From positions 59,480-123,479 of the forward strand of contig CAJTVJ010000003.1 in the NCBI GenBank assembly GCA_910579785.1: a stretch of DNA of 64,000 nt, given 5' to 3'. A program made the position numbers and the translations under genes. The first letter of the stretch is position 1, and the number at the start of each line of letters is the position of its first letter. The notes beneath the pieces are model-generated. The model was not told the origin of the DNA. It searched no databases and was given only the letters and a program-made list of their open reading frames with translations. Source of the stretch: an uncultured Christensenella sp. (GTDB lineage Bacteria; Bacillota; Clostridia; Christensenellales; UBA3700). Below, one piece after another: positions 8,427-16,953 of this stretch.

Positions 8427-10232
8427 ATGCAGACAAAAGAAAGATTGAAGACAATGGGCGAAAAGCTCAAAAATATAGTGCTTCCCGTCGTTGCATACGG
8501 CGGTGTTGCCGGCATACTTTCAGGCTTTTTGGTAGGGTTGTTTAATTTCGCCGCCCGTTATCTTATAGAATGGTCGGGAAAGATATATAAGGGCGTGCTT
8601 GATCATTTGTGGTCGCTGCCGCTGTTTTTTCTCGGACTTGCAGGACTTGCGCTTTTGATGGCGCTGTTGCATAAGTTTATTCCCAACGTGAGAGGAAGCG
8701 GTATCCCCAACGTAGAAGGCAGCGTGAGAGGCGTACTTTCTTTTAAGTGGATAAGGACGCTGTTCGGTACGGTTGCGGGCTCGTTTTTGAGTTTTTTTGC
8801 AGGTTTGCCGCTTGGCAGCGAGGGACCCAGCGTACAGCTCAGCGCAATGACGGCTCAGGGCGTGACTGAGATAATGAGGGCAAAGCTGACTTGGCGCAGA
8901 TACGTCATGGCAGGCGGCGCGGGCGCAGGTATCGCAGTCGCATTCAACGCACCGCTTGCAGGCATTGTATTTGCAATGGAGGAGTGTCACAAGCGTATAT
9001 CGCCAATGATACTGCTGTGCGCTTCTTCGTCTGTGATTACAGGTACGGTGACGTACAGACTGCTGGGTATGGCGATAAAAGATCCCAGGTGGTCAAGTAC
9101 TTCTATGTTGTTTGACATAAAGGGTTTGGAGCCGTTTGGCGATTTCAAGCAGATGAGTTCGATAGGCGAATTTGCAGGAGTGCTTGGGATATTGATAGCC
9201 ATAGGCGTCGTCATAGGCGCGCTAGCTATATTTTTTAATTTTCTTCTTGTGCGTTCGCAAAGATTTATGGACAGACACGTCGTCAAATTCGGATATTGGA
9301 AGAGACTTTTGATAGCATTCTTGCTGACGGGAGTTCTAGGGCTCATATTCGTCAAGTTTTATGAAGAGGGTTTTGCATTTGTCAACACAGGCGGACATTC
9401 GCTTGTCGATCTGCTGTGCCACAGCGGACTCAAATATTCATTCTTCTTTTTGCTGTTGATACTCATTGTGCGTATGGTGTTGCTGCTTGTTTGTTTCAAT
9501 TCGGGAGCAACCGGCGGTTTGTTTATACCGATGCTTGCGACGGGCGCGCTGATAGGCGCCATGCTCGGCACTTTGTTTGTCAAAATGGGTATGAGCTCGC
9601 AATATTATCCTGCTGTGATAGTCATAGCAATGACGACTTTCTTCGGGGCAAGCGTCAGAGCTCCCATTACGGCAATAGTCTTGGTGGTTGAGCTGTCTGG
9701 GTATAAATCGGATTTTCTGCCTGTGGCTATATCTATATTTACGGCATACCTTGTTGCAGAGATACTTGGCAATACGCCTATCTACGATTCGCTCATGGAG
9801 AGACTTGTTGAGCAGAGCCAAGAGAAGTTGACAAAGAAGAGTTTTGACATACTTGTCGAGAAAGGCACGTTTGTGGACGGCAGACAGATAAAGGACGTCA
9901 TGTGGCCTGTCGGGGCGCTCATCACCGAGGTGTTGAGAGAAGACGGCGAAAGTATAATTCCCGACGGCAAGACGAGATTGCAAGAGGGCGACAGGCTGAC
10001 TATCTTAGTTGAAAGCAGCGACTTCGGCGAGACGGAGGAGTTCCTTTCGCATTTGACGGAGAGCAACAGCGAAGATGAAGAAGTCGTTGCAGATCAAATA
10101 AATAGCGATGACGGCGCAGTTGACGACGGGTTGCAAGAGGGCGCGATTGACAAAGACGACAACGCGGATAAGGGAGAAGAGGAGAATAAATCGCAAAGTC
10201 GTGAAATGAGCGGCAAAGAGGTGGACGAATGA
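8427..10232 (+). CDS. ClC-family chloride/proton antiporter with C-terminal RCK_C-type domain
   Basis: A 601-residue membrane protein. The ClC signature stretches are present: GSGIP (~90), GSEGP (~130-134, with gating Glu132), NAPLAGIVFAMEE and GGLFIP (~363). The MEE after the second helix block keeps the internal proton Glu seen in ClC antiporters, so H+/Cl- exchange is more likely than a channel. After the membrane domain, residues ~490-535 read as a TrkA-C/RCK_C regulatory domain (ITEVLREDG, GDRLTILVE). The last ~60 residues are an acidic Asp/Glu/Asn-rich tail. It overlaps the next gene by 4 bases (ATGA), so the two are coupled. Possible roles are acid resistance or halide balance. Confidence 0.92.
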   Translation: MQTKERLKTMGEKLKNIVLPVVAYGGVAGILSGFLVGLFNFAARYLIEWSGKIYKGVLDHLWSLPLFFLGLAGLALLMALLHKFIPNVRGSGIPNVEGSVRGVLSFKWIRTLFGTVAGSFLSFFAGLPLGSEGPSVQLSAMTAQGVTEIMRAKLTWRRYVMAGGAGAGIAVAFNAPLAGIVFAMEECHKRISPMILLCASSSVITGTVTYRLLGMAIKDPRWSSTSMLFDIKGLEPFGDFKQMSSIGEFAGVLGILIAIGVVIGALAIFFNFLLVRSQRFMDRHVVKFGYWKRLLIAFLLTGVLGLIFVKFYEEGFAFVNTGGHSLVDLLCHSGLKYSFFFLLLILIVRMVLLLVCFNSGATGGLFIPMLATGALIGAMLGTLFVKMGMSSQYYPAVIVIAMTTFFGASVRAPITAIVLVVELSGYKSDFLPVAISIFTAYLVAEILGNTPIYDSLMERLVEQSQEKLTKKSFDILVEKGTFVDGRQIKDVMWPVGALITEVLREDGESIIPDGKTRLQEGDRLTILVESSDFGETEEFLSHLTESNSEDEEVVADQINSDDGAVDDGLQEGAIDKDDNADKGEEENKSQSREMSGKEVDE

Positions 10233-11776
10233 GCATATTGACTATCAAAGGACTTACTCATATATTTGATTCCAAGACGTTGTTCAACGACGCCGATCTC
10301 AGCGTCAACAACGGCGAGCATATCGGAGTTGTGGGACTCAACGGAGCGGGCAAATCAACTTTTATGAATATAATCACAGGCAAGCTGTCGCAAGACGCAG
10401 GCGAGATAAAGTGGCTCAACGGCATACGTTGGGGATATCTCGACCAGCACGCCGACATTGACAGAAGCCAAAGCGTAATGCAATATCTTCAAGGTTCGTT
10501 CGATTATCTTTACGAACTCAACGACAGGTTGGAAAAGTTGTATGAAGACATGGCGTCCGAAGAAGATATGGACAAGCTTGACAGGATGGTGGCAAAGTCG
10601 GCAAGCATGCAGGAAAGACTTGACGAGAGCGGCTTTTACGACCTTGATTCAAAGATAAAGAAAGTCGCCAACGGTCTTGGCGTCAACAACTTTGGATATG
10701 ACACTCTCATTGGCAATTTAAGCGGCGGACAGAGAGCCAAGTTGATGCTTTCCAAGTTGCTGCTTGAAGAGCTTGACGTAATGCTTCTTGACGAGCCTAC
10801 CAACTTTCTTGACTTGGAGCAGATAGATTGGCTGAGGAAATACCTAGACGGTTTTAAAGGTACTTTCATACTCATATCGCACGACACGTCGTTTCTCAAC
10901 AGCGTGTGCAAAATAATCGTCAATATAGAAAACGGTATGATAAGAAAGTATTGGGGCAATTACGACGAATTTATGCTCCAACACGAACAGAATGCCCGTC
11001 AGTATGCCGACAGCTATGAAAGACAGCAGCGCGAAATAAAGAAGATGGAAGATTACATCGCCAGAAATAAGGCGAGAGCGGCGACGGCAGGGATGGCAAA
11101 CAGCCGCAAGAAGATGCTCGATAGAATAGACGTCATGCAAAAGCCAGTGTCGTTTGAAAAACCTACGTTCTCTTTTCCGTATACGCTGCTTGTTACCAAA
11201 CATATGCTTGAAGTAAAGAATTTGCAGGTGGGGTATGACGGCAAAGCAATACTTCCGCCGATATCTTTCGAGATAGATTCGACGACCAAGCTTTGGTTGA
11301 GAGGTACCAACGGTCTTGGCAAGACTACGATACTCAAAACTTTGATGAAAAGATTGCCGTCTATTGCAGGAAACTTTTCTTTCCATATAGGTTGCAAGAT
11401 AAATTATATCGAGCAGGACCTGCAATTCCGCTCTAAGGATATAAATGCAATTACGTTTATGAACGAGACTTATCCCAAGATGAGCCAAAAGGATATACGT
11501 ACCCAGCTTGCCAAGGTGGGTATAAAGAATGATTTGGCGACCAAGTCGATATCTAATCTCTCAGGCGGAGAACAGGTCAAGATAAAGCTTTGCGCGCTTA
11601 TGCAAAAGGAGAGCAACATATTGGTATTGGACGAGCCTACCAATCACCTTGACGTGTCGGCAAAAGAGGCGTTGTTTGAAGCTTTGCAGGCGTATGAAGG
11701 CGCCGTAATACTCGTCAGCCACGAGCCGATGTATGCAGAGAGCCTTTGCAATAAGATATTTGATATAGAATTTTAA
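10229..11776 (+). CDS. ABC-F family ATP-binding protein
   Basis: A 515-residue protein with two ABC ATPase cassettes and no membrane segments, the ABC-F layout. The first cassette has Walker A GLNGAGKST near residue 40 and signature LSGGQ with Walker B LLDEPTNFLD. The second has GTNGLGKTT near 360 and LSGGEQ near 445, then LVLDEPTNHLD. The linker (about 245-320) is charged and helical, ending in the RxxARAATAGMANSR pattern of ABC-F proteins. Such proteins act on ribosomes, either as translation factors (EttA-like, Uup-like) or as antibiotic resistance (ARE) factors; sequence alone does not decide. It is translationally coupled to the ClC antiporter. Confidence 0.92.
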   Translation: MSILTIKGLTHIFDSKTLFNDADLSVNNGEHIGVVGLNGAGKSTFMNIITGKLSQDAGEIKWLNGIRWGYLDQHADIDRSQSVMQYLQGSFDYLYELNDRLEKLYEDMASEEDMDKLDRMVAKSASMQERLDESGFYDLDSKIKKVANGLGVNNFGYDTLIGNLSGGQRAKLMLSKLLLEELDVMLLDEPTNFLDLEQIDWLRKYLDGFKGTFILISHDTSFLNSVCKIIVNIENGMIRKYWGNYDEFMLQHEQNARQYADSYERQQREIKKMEDYIARNKARAATAGMANSRKKMLDRIDVMQKPVSFEKPTFSFPYTLLVTKHMLEVKNLQVGYDGKAILPPISFEIDSTTKLWLRGTNGLGKTTILKTLMKRLPSIAGNFSFHIGCKINYIEQDLQFRSKDINAITFMNETYPKMSQKDIRTQLAKVGIKNDLATKSISNLSGGEQVKIKLCALMQKESNILVLDEPTNHLDVSAKEALFEALQAYEGAVILVSHEPMYAESLCNKIFDIEF

Positions 11777-11803
11777 AATATTTTATCACAAGCTACGGTT
11801 ATC

Positions 11804-11832
11804 TTGACAGGGCGGAAATTTGGTTATATAAT
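11804..11832 (+). promoter_or_regulatory. Consensus promoter of the small membrane protein gene
   Basis: TTGACA (11804-11809), a 17-base spacer and TATAAT (11827-11832): an exact housekeeping-sigma promoter 20 bases before the start codon at 11853, with GAGGG as ribosome binding site. Confidence 0.85.
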
Positions 11833-11852
11833 ATTCCTCAGAGGGAAATAAA

Positions 11853-12335
11853 ATGTTTACAAATCGACAAAAGATATCATTGATAATTTCAATATGGCTA
11901 TACTTTGTTTGGATATTCGTCATTTGTGCATTGATGCGCGCGAATTTTAAGGGGAATTTCATCGGGTGCGTTATTGTAGGCGGTATCGGATGCGTGATAG
12001 TGTTGCTAATGTATGCAATAGTGTTTATAGACAGATATTATATATCCAATAAGTTAAAAAAACCTTCCAATATCAAATTTATCAAAAGTCTGCGCCGCAG
12101 TGCGTATATCAAAGCTATCTATATAGATATTATAGGCTTTTTCATGCTTTCTCTCAGCGCATTGCTTGTCGATAGCAATGAGATGCACTCGTTGCGCCTC
12201 GCGTGGTTTATTATTCTTTCTATTACGGTTTTTATCACTCAAATATTATTATTTGTCACTACTTATAAAAAGCATTTTTCCGCAGTCCGCGTATTAACTT
12301 TGCAGGAGAAAAACGAAGAGTTGACGTTGTCTTAG
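11853..12335 (+). CDS. Small integral membrane protein of unknown function
   Basis: A 160-residue protein I do not recognise. Four hydrophobic segments can be read: about 8-29, 36-60, 90-108 and 116-136. They are arranged as two hairpins with a basic loop (NKLKKPSNIKFIKSLRRS, ~66-83) expected in the cytoplasm. The C-terminal ~20 residues are polar and acidic. It has its own perfect promoter and a good ribosome binding site (GAGGGAAA), so it is a genuine monocistronic gene. No enzymatic motif is visible. Confidence 0.75.
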   Translation: MFTNRQKISLIISIWLYFVWIFVICALMRANFKGNFIGCVIVGGIGCVIVLLMYAIVFIDRYYISNKLKKPSNIKFIKSLRRSAYIKAIYIDIIGFFMLSLSALLVDSNEMHSLRLAWFIILSITVFITQILLFVTTYKKHFSAVRVLTLQEKNEELTLS

Positions 12336-12389
12336 TTGTCGAATAAATGTTTTTGATTTAGGTTAATAAATTTATATTTATTTTATATA

Positions 12390-12428
12390 AAGGATGAGAT
12401 TTCGACCAACGTGGAGAAATCTCAACGA
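12390..12428. repeat. Solitary copy of the dispersed palindromic unit
   Basis: A truncated copy of the 7.9-kb repeat unit (GATGAGATTTCGACCAACG, then GTGGAGAAATCTCAAC) lies between the small membrane protein and gdhA. It shows that single units also occur away from the clusters. Confidence 0.7.
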
Positions 12429-12466
12429 GTTAAATGGGGTACTTCATGAGATAAGGTTAAGTAAAC

Positions 12467-12493
12467 AAGACGACCGAATTTTTCGGCCGTCTT
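12467..12493 (-). terminator. Terminator of gdhA
   Basis: An 11-bp stem with one mismatch (AAGACGRCCGA / TCGGCCGTCTT) and a short AT loop lies just after the gdhA stop codon; read on the minus strand it is followed by TTGTTTACTT. Confidence 0.7.
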
Positions 12494-12511
12494 GCTTATT
12501 TTGGAATTAAA

Positions 12512-13849
12512 TCAAACAATACCTTGCGCCATCATTGCGTCTGCTACTTTCAAGAAGCCTGCGATATTTGCGCCTATGACGTAATTTCCGTCGTAGCCGT
12601 ACGTATGCGCGGCAGTGTCGATGTTGCGGAAAATATTTATCATAATATGTTGCAACTCGCTGTCGACTTTTTCAAAACTCCAAAAGAGTCTGCTGGAAGA
12701 CTGAGCCATTTCCAATGCGCTGGTTGCTACGCCGCCTGCGTTTGCCGCTTTGCCGGGCAAGAAGATGACGCCGTTTTCGATAAAGAGTTTTGTAGCGTCC
12801 AAAGTCGTAGGCATATTTGCGCCTTCGCCGACAAGTATGACTTTGTTGGCGATAAGTTTTTTAGCAGCCTCAACATCAAGTTCGTTCTGCGTTGCGCATG
12901 GCAAAGCTATATCGCACTTTGTCGACCAGATGTCTCTGCAACCTGCGTGGTATTGAGCGGTGGGGATTTCTTTGACGTACTCGCTTATTCTTGCGCGTTT
13001 AACTTCTTTGATTTGCTTTATTACGTCAAGATTGATGCCGTTCTCGTCGACGATATATCCGCTTGAATCAGACATAGCCACGACTTTTGCGCCAAGTTGC
13101 TGAGCCTTTTGGCAAGCATAGATAGCCACGTTGCCCGATCCCGATATGACGACTCTCTTGCCGAGGAAGCTGGTTTGCTTCTTGCTGTTGAGGGCTTCTT
13201 GCGAGATATATACAAGTCCGTATCCGGTAGCCTCCGTTCTCACAAGACTTCCGCCGTAAGCCAAGCCTCTGCCCGTAAGTACGCCCGTATGCTCGTTGCG
13301 TATTCTCTTGTATTGACCGAAGAGATAGCCTACCTCTCTTCCGCCTACGCCGATATCTCCGGCAGGTACGTCTGAGTCACTGCCGAGGTGACGGAAAAGC
13401 TCTGTCATAAAGCTTTGGCAAAATCTCATTATCTCATTGTCGCTCTTGCCCTTGGGGTCAAAGTCGCTGCCGCCTTTACCGCCGCCGATAGGTAGGGAAG
13501 TGAGGCTGTTTTTGAATATCTGTTCAAAGCCTAAGAACTTGATTATCGACAGGTTGACTGACGGGTGAAATCTCAAACCGCCCTTATACGGTCCGATTGC
13601 GCTGTTGAATTGCACTCTGTAACCTTTGTTGACGTGTACTTTTTGATTATCGTCTACCCAAGGCACTCTAAACATCACAACTCTTTCGGGCTCTACAAGA
13701 CGCTCTAAAAGTCCTGCTCTTTCGTATGCAGGATTTGCGTCGAATACAACTTTGAGACTTTGCAAAACTTCTGTCGCAGCCTGATGAAATTCAGGTTGGT
13801 CGGGGTTTTTTTCCTTTAATTCTTGCAACACTCTGTTTACATAATCCAT
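12512..13849 (-). CDS. gdhA: Glutamate dehydrogenase (NADP-type, hexameric)
   Basis: A 445-residue enzyme of the family that reversibly aminates 2-oxoglutarate to glutamate. The catalytic and substrate-binding regions are clear: VQFNSAIGPYKGGLRFHP, the lysine-containing PIGGGKGGSDFDPKG and the PAGDIGVGGREVGYLFG stretch. A Rossmann domain follows (about 195-350; ISGSGNVAIYA). Length and motifs fit the NADP-linked assimilatory enzymes typical of gut anaerobes. It is monocistronic, with its own promoter and terminator, and has AAAGGATC as ribosome binding site. It supplies glutamate from ammonia, which fits with the ammonia-dependent asparagine synthetase further along. Confidence 0.96.
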   Translation of the reverse strand: MDYVNRVLQELKEKNPDQPEFHQAATEVLQSLKVVFDANPAYERAGLLERLVEPERVVMFRVPWVDDNQKVHVNKGYRVQFNSAIGPYKGGLRFHPSVNLSIIKFLGFEQIFKNSLTSLPIGGGKGGSDFDPKGKSDNEIMRFCQSFMTELFRHLGSDSDVPAGDIGVGGREVGYLFGQYKRIRNEHTGVLTGRGLAYGGSLVRTEATGYGLVYISQEALNSKKQTSFLGKRVVISGSGNVAIYACQKAQQLGAKVVAMSDSSGYIVDENGINLDVIKQIKEVKRARISEYVKEIPTAQYHAGCRDIWSTKCDIALPCATQNELDVEAAKKLIANKVILVGEGANMPTTLDATKLFIENGVIFLPGKAANAGGVATSALEMAQSSSRLFWSFEKVDSELQHIMINIFRNIDTAAHTYGYDGNYVIGANIAGFLKVADAMMAQGIV

Positions 13850-13893
13850 TTTTTTACGATCCTTTTATAAAAAATTAAATTTTTTGTAAACAC

Positions 13894-13922
13894 ATTTTAG
13901 CACAGTGATATAAATTATTCAA
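13894..13922 (-). promoter_or_regulatory. Promoter of gdhA
   Basis: On the minus strand TTGAAT (13922-13917), a 17-base spacer, then TAAAAT (13899-13894), about 45 bases before the gdhA start. Confidence 0.65.
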
Positions 13923-14114
13923 CAAAATGAGCGAAAAAATCTATTAAAATTTGAAAAATTTTTAAAAACTGATATTCTCGATAGTTTTACGAATTGACAG
14001 TTTTTCCCAATCGCTATTTTTTATTTGAAAAATGTCGATTATTATTTGATTAAATAAAAAATATAATGTATAATAAACATATTAAATATATTATATCTTA
14101 GGAAGGTGGAGAAA

Positions 14115-15791
14115 ATGGAAGAAAAGACATTGAATCAAGACCAAGATCTTGCGGTCAAAAACAATGACGCAGACAAAGAGCCCGAAGCTCCAAAAAAGAA
14201 AAAGGGATTAAAAGGCTTTTTGCAACTTGTTATCTTTATTGTTTTGAGCATGGCTGGATTTCTCGTGCAAATGATTATTGAGTTGGTATGCGAAAAAGTT
14301 CCGGCATTGTCAGAGCCTATAAATAACTTGAAGATAAACGGCAGTACTACGTTTGATCTATTTGGCATAAACGAAGTATGGGGACCGTTTTTTGTCACAA
14401 TGGTAGCGGTGTTTATATGTAAGGTAATCAACTTTGTTTTACATAGAAAAGTGCTTTTCAAGCCTAGACACAACTTGGCATTCGGCATAATAATGTATAT
14501 TTTGTTTAGTGTCGTATTGTGGTTTGGTTCTGCAATTATCAAAGCGCCTGTAAGAGACGCGTTGATGGGAATAGACGGTTGGTCTACGTTGCCAATCATT
14601 AAGAAAGACCCGTCAGGTTGGGCTGTAACGGCAGCAGTAATGGTTTATTCGACTGCCGACCTTATCATAATGTTCTTTGCAGAGAAGTTCCTTATTATGA
14701 ATGATAAGCTTTTCAAAAAGAATAACAAAGAGCAAGTTGCCGTTGTCGGCGACGTCGCTCCCGTTGAAGAGCAGGCAGTTGTTGCCGACGTAGCTCAAAG
14801 CGAAACGACGGCTAATGAGAGCGCGGTTGCTGATACTGCCGCTGCTCCTGTCGAGGATATCGTTGATACTTCTGATGCCGCTAAAAACGAGGTTGAGCAG
14901 ACGGCGCAAGCCGAGACTGTCGAGCAAGTTGTCGAGGTTGTAGAAGAGACAGTTGAGGAAGAAATAGCAGAAGAAGTTGCTCCTGTCGAAGAAGTCAAAG
15001 AGCAGCCGCAACAAGTTGAAGAGAGTGCAGCTCCTGAATTTGAGGAAATCGAAGAAGAGATTGTTGAGGTTGTAGAAGAGGAGCTGCCTGTTGAAGTAAA
15101 AGAGGTAGCGGAAGAAGCAACGCAACAAGAAGAAGTCCAAGAAGCTGTGGCTGACGAAGTAGTGACTGTCGAAGAAGAGATAGTTGCAGAAGTCGTAGAA
15201 GAGCCGATAGTTGAGGAAACTCCTGTCAAGACGGCAGCCGCTAAGAAAGCGCCTGCTAAAAAGACCGCGACTAAGACGACCGCCGCTAAGAAACCTGCAA
15301 CGACCAAGGCAGCCACAACAAAGACTGCGGCAACGAAGGCAAGCGCAAGCAAAACAACTGCGGCTAAGGCTACGGCAGAAAAGAAAACTGCAACTACTAA
15401 GGCTGCTGCATCAAAGACCGCGGCAACAAAGGCAAGTGCGAGCAAGACGACTGCCGCTAAGACAACGGCTGCAAAGAAGCCTGCAACGGCTAAGGCAGCT
15501 GCAACAAAGACTACGGCAACAAAGCCAAGCGCAAGCAAGACGACTGCCGCTAAGACAACGGCTGCAAAGAAGCCTGCAACGGCTAAGGCAGCCGCAACAA
15601 AGACTGCGGCAACGAAGGCAAGCGCAAGCAAAACAACTGCGGCTAAGGCTACGGCAGAAAAGAAAACTGCAACTACTAAGGCAGCTGCAACAAAGACTGC
15701 GGCAACGAAGGCAAGCGCAAGCAAGTCTACTGCTACTAAGGCTACGGCTGCTAAAAAACCTGCTGCAAAGTCTACTGCAAAAAAGAAATAA
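14115..15791 (+). CDS. GtrA-like membrane protein with acidic region and long Lys/Ala/Thr repeat tail
   Basis: A 558-residue protein in three parts. Residues ~30-200 hold four membrane segments with a VFICKVINFVLHRKVLFK stretch that resembles the GtrA family. Residues ~215-375 are extremely acidic, dominated by Glu, Val and Ala (VEEEIAEEV-type). Residues ~375-558 are repeats of KTAATKASASKTTAAKxTAxKK, strongly basic, like the tails of histone H1-like proteins. Thus a negatively charged and then a positively charged disordered tail hang from a small membrane domain. I place the start at the ATG at 14115, not the in-frame GTG nine bases earlier, because AGGAAGGTGG is then a properly spaced ribosome binding site. 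Function is unknown; binding of nucleic acid or anionic polymer by the tail is inference. Confidence 0.75.
   Translation: MEEKTLNQDQDLAVKNNDADKEPEAPKKKKGLKGFLQLVIFIVLSMAGFLVQMIIELVCEKVPALSEPINNLKINGSTTFDLFGINEVWGPFFVTMVAVFICKVINFVLHRKVLFKPRHNLAFGIIMYILFSVVLWFGSAIIKAPVRDALMGIDGWSTLPIIKKDPSGWAVTAAVMVYSTADLIIMFFAEKFLIMNDKLFKKNNKEQVAVVGDVAPVEEQAVVADVAQSETTANESAVADTAAAPVEDIVDTSDAAKNEVEQTAQAETVEQVVEVVEETVEEEIAEEVAPVEEVKEQPQQVEESAAPEFEEIEEEIVEVVEEELPVEVKEVAEEATQQEEVQEAVADEVVTVEEEIVAEVVEEPIVEETPVKTAAAKKAPAKKTATKTTAAKKPATTKAATTKTAATKASASKTTAAKATAEKKTATTKAAASKTAATKASASKTTAAKTTAAKKPATAKAAATKTTATKPSASKTTAAKTTAAKKPATAKAAATKTAATKASASKTTAAKATAEKKTATTKAAATKTAATKASASKSTATKATAAKKPAAKSTAKKK
15280..15780 (+). 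repeat. In-gene tandem repeats coding for the Lys/Ala/Thr tail
   Basis: The tail is built of imperfect DNA repeats. A block of nearly 90 bases beginning ACAAAGACTGCGGCAACGAA (from about 15318) recurs almost exactly from about 15597, and a second type of block (AAGACGACTGCCGCTAAGAC) is duplicated at about 15446 and 15536. Such long direct repeats should expand and contract in frame. Confidence 0.85.
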
Positions 15792-15811
15792 TAAAAGTCA
15801 AATTATAAAAG

Positions 15812-15844
15812 CAAATGCGCCATTGCTGGCGCATTTGTTTTTTT
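15812..15844 (+). terminator. Strong intrinsic terminator
   Basis: An 11-bp perfect stem (CAAATGCGCCA / TGGCGCATTTG) with a 4-base loop and seven T residues, directly after the repeat-tail gene. Confidence 0.92.
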
Positions 15845-15846
15845 GT

Positions 15847-16443
15847 CTAGTTTTCTTTTATCTTGTGTAAGTGATAATAGAAAGTAGATTGTTTTACGTC
15901 AAGTAAGTCGAGCGCGTCGGCAAGGACGATTTTTTTGTCATTGTACATAGATATCACTTTGACAAACATCTCGGTATATTTCTTTTTGGGTCTTCCGAAA
16001 CAAATACCTTTTTGTTTGGCAAGGGCTATGCCCTCCGCCTGTCTCAGCCGTATATTGGTTCTCTCATTCTCTGCGACAAAAGAGAGGAGCTGTAAGACTA
16101 TATCCGAGATAAATTTGCCTATCAGATTGTCAGCTTTATCGCGAGTGTCAAGCAGAGGCATATCCAGCACTAGTATATCGGCTCCGATTTTGGTGGTGAT
16201 TTTTTTCCATTCCTCAATAATGGCGTCATAGTTGCGGCCCAGCCTGTCAATAGATTTGATAACAAGTAGATCTCCCGCTTTAAGACGTTTGATAAGACGG
16301 GTGTATTCTTTGCGCTCAAAGTCTTTTCCACTTTTTTTGTCGCAAAAAATTCTGTTTTGTTTAATTCCGAATTTAAGGAAATCTTCGATTTGTCTGCCTA
16401 AATTTTGATCTGCGGCAGAGACACGTGCGTAAGCGTATTGCAA
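15847..16443 (-). CDS. Serine recombinase (resolvase/invertase type)
   Basis: A 198-residue small serine recombinase. The catalytic serine is Ser9 in YARVSAADQ, and the arginine motif is IKSIDRLGRNYD in the middle of the domain. A long helix follows (about 110-140) and a C-terminal helix-turn-helix of ~45 residues (DALDLLDVKQSTFYYHL). These enzymes resolve cointegrates or invert DNA between short crossover sites. The start is TTG at 16443 with AAAGGAG upstream; no ATG fits as well. There is no transposase nearby, so it is not part of an intact Tn3-type element. It could be a remnant of a mobile element or a stand-alone invertase. Confidence 0.9.
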   Translation of the reverse strand: MQYAYARVSAADQNLGRQIEDFLKFGIKQNRIFCDKKSGKDFERKEYTRLIKRLKAGDLLVIKSIDRLGRNYDAIIEEWKKITTKIGADILVLDMPLLDTRDKADNLIGKFISDIVLQLLSFVAENERTNIRLRQAEGIALAKQKGICFGRPKKKYTEMFVKVISMYNDKKIVLADALDLLDVKQSTFYYHLHKIKEN

Positions 16444-16592
16444 TTTTTTTCTCCTTTTTTACTTTTGTAATTAAATTGTAATACGATAAGAATATCAAAT
16501 TTATCAAGTTTAGTCCAAGGATTTGGTCAACTTTTATTGCCGTCATAATAAATAGACAAAAACATCGTGATAAAAAGTCAAAAAACTTTATT

Positions 16593-16618
16593 TTGACATA
16601 GAATTTTCTATATGTCAA
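16593..16618. promoter_or_regulatory. Inverted repeat between recombinase and XRE gene
   Basis: TTGACATA and TATGTCAA form a perfect 8-bp inverted repeat with a 10-base spacer in the divergent intergenic region. It is a candidate operator for the XRE protein; its left arm also matches a -35 element. Confidence 0.45.
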
Positions 16619-16650
16619 GTATTTTATTTAAATATTCATATAATAAAGGT

Positions 16651-16863
16651 ATGGAACAAGGTTTTGACGAAATTTTAAGAGAATTTTTAATTATGCGTAA
16701 CTTGACTCAGACGGCTTTTGCAAATACGATTGGAGTCAAACAAAGTCAGGTGAGCGAATGGATAAACGGTAAGGCAAAGCCGGGATATGACACGTTGAAA
16801 CGTATCGCTATGTCTTACAATATCTCTGCCGATTATTTTCTCGGAATAAAGGACACTTATTGA
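16651..16863 (+). CDS. XRE/Cro-type helix-turn-helix regulator
   Basis: A 70-residue DNA-binding protein consisting almost wholly of a Cro/CI-type HTH: NLTQTAFANTIGVKQSQVSEWINGKAKP, with the recognition helix around KQSQVSEW, and an end (YNISADYFLGI) typical of this family. The start is uncertain. An in-frame ATG lies 39 bases upstream but has no ribosome binding site. The ATG used here has AAAGG only one base away and a TATAAT box (16639-16644) just 6 bases upstream, so it may be translated from a near-leaderless message. It is divergent from the serine recombinase, with an inverted repeat between them, which suggests it controls that gene or itself. Confidence 0.85.
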   Translation: MEQGFDEILREFLIMRNLTQTAFANTIGVKQSQVSEWINGKAKPGYDTLKRIAMSYNISADYFLGIKDTY

Positions 16864-16918
16864 TAAATTTATCTGACCTCATCTTTCTTCATATCGGCGG
16901 CGTCAATAAAAGTTGAAA

Positions 16919-16947
16919 TTGACATAAAATATAATTTGATATATAAT
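16919..16947 (+). promoter_or_regulatory. Perfect promoter giving a leaderless sialidase-like mRNA
   Basis: TTGACA (16919-16924), 17-base spacer, TATAAT (16942-16947). The start codon at 16954 is exactly where transcription should begin, and no Shine-Dalgarno sequence is present. Confidence 0.75.
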
Positions 16948-16953
16948 TGAGAT

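Noticed and set aside
14795..15724. Long antisense open frame rich in Ala, Val and Ser
   Set aside because: It is the mirror of the Lys/Ala/Thr repeat gene; there is no ribosome binding site and its composition is a by-product of the repeats.
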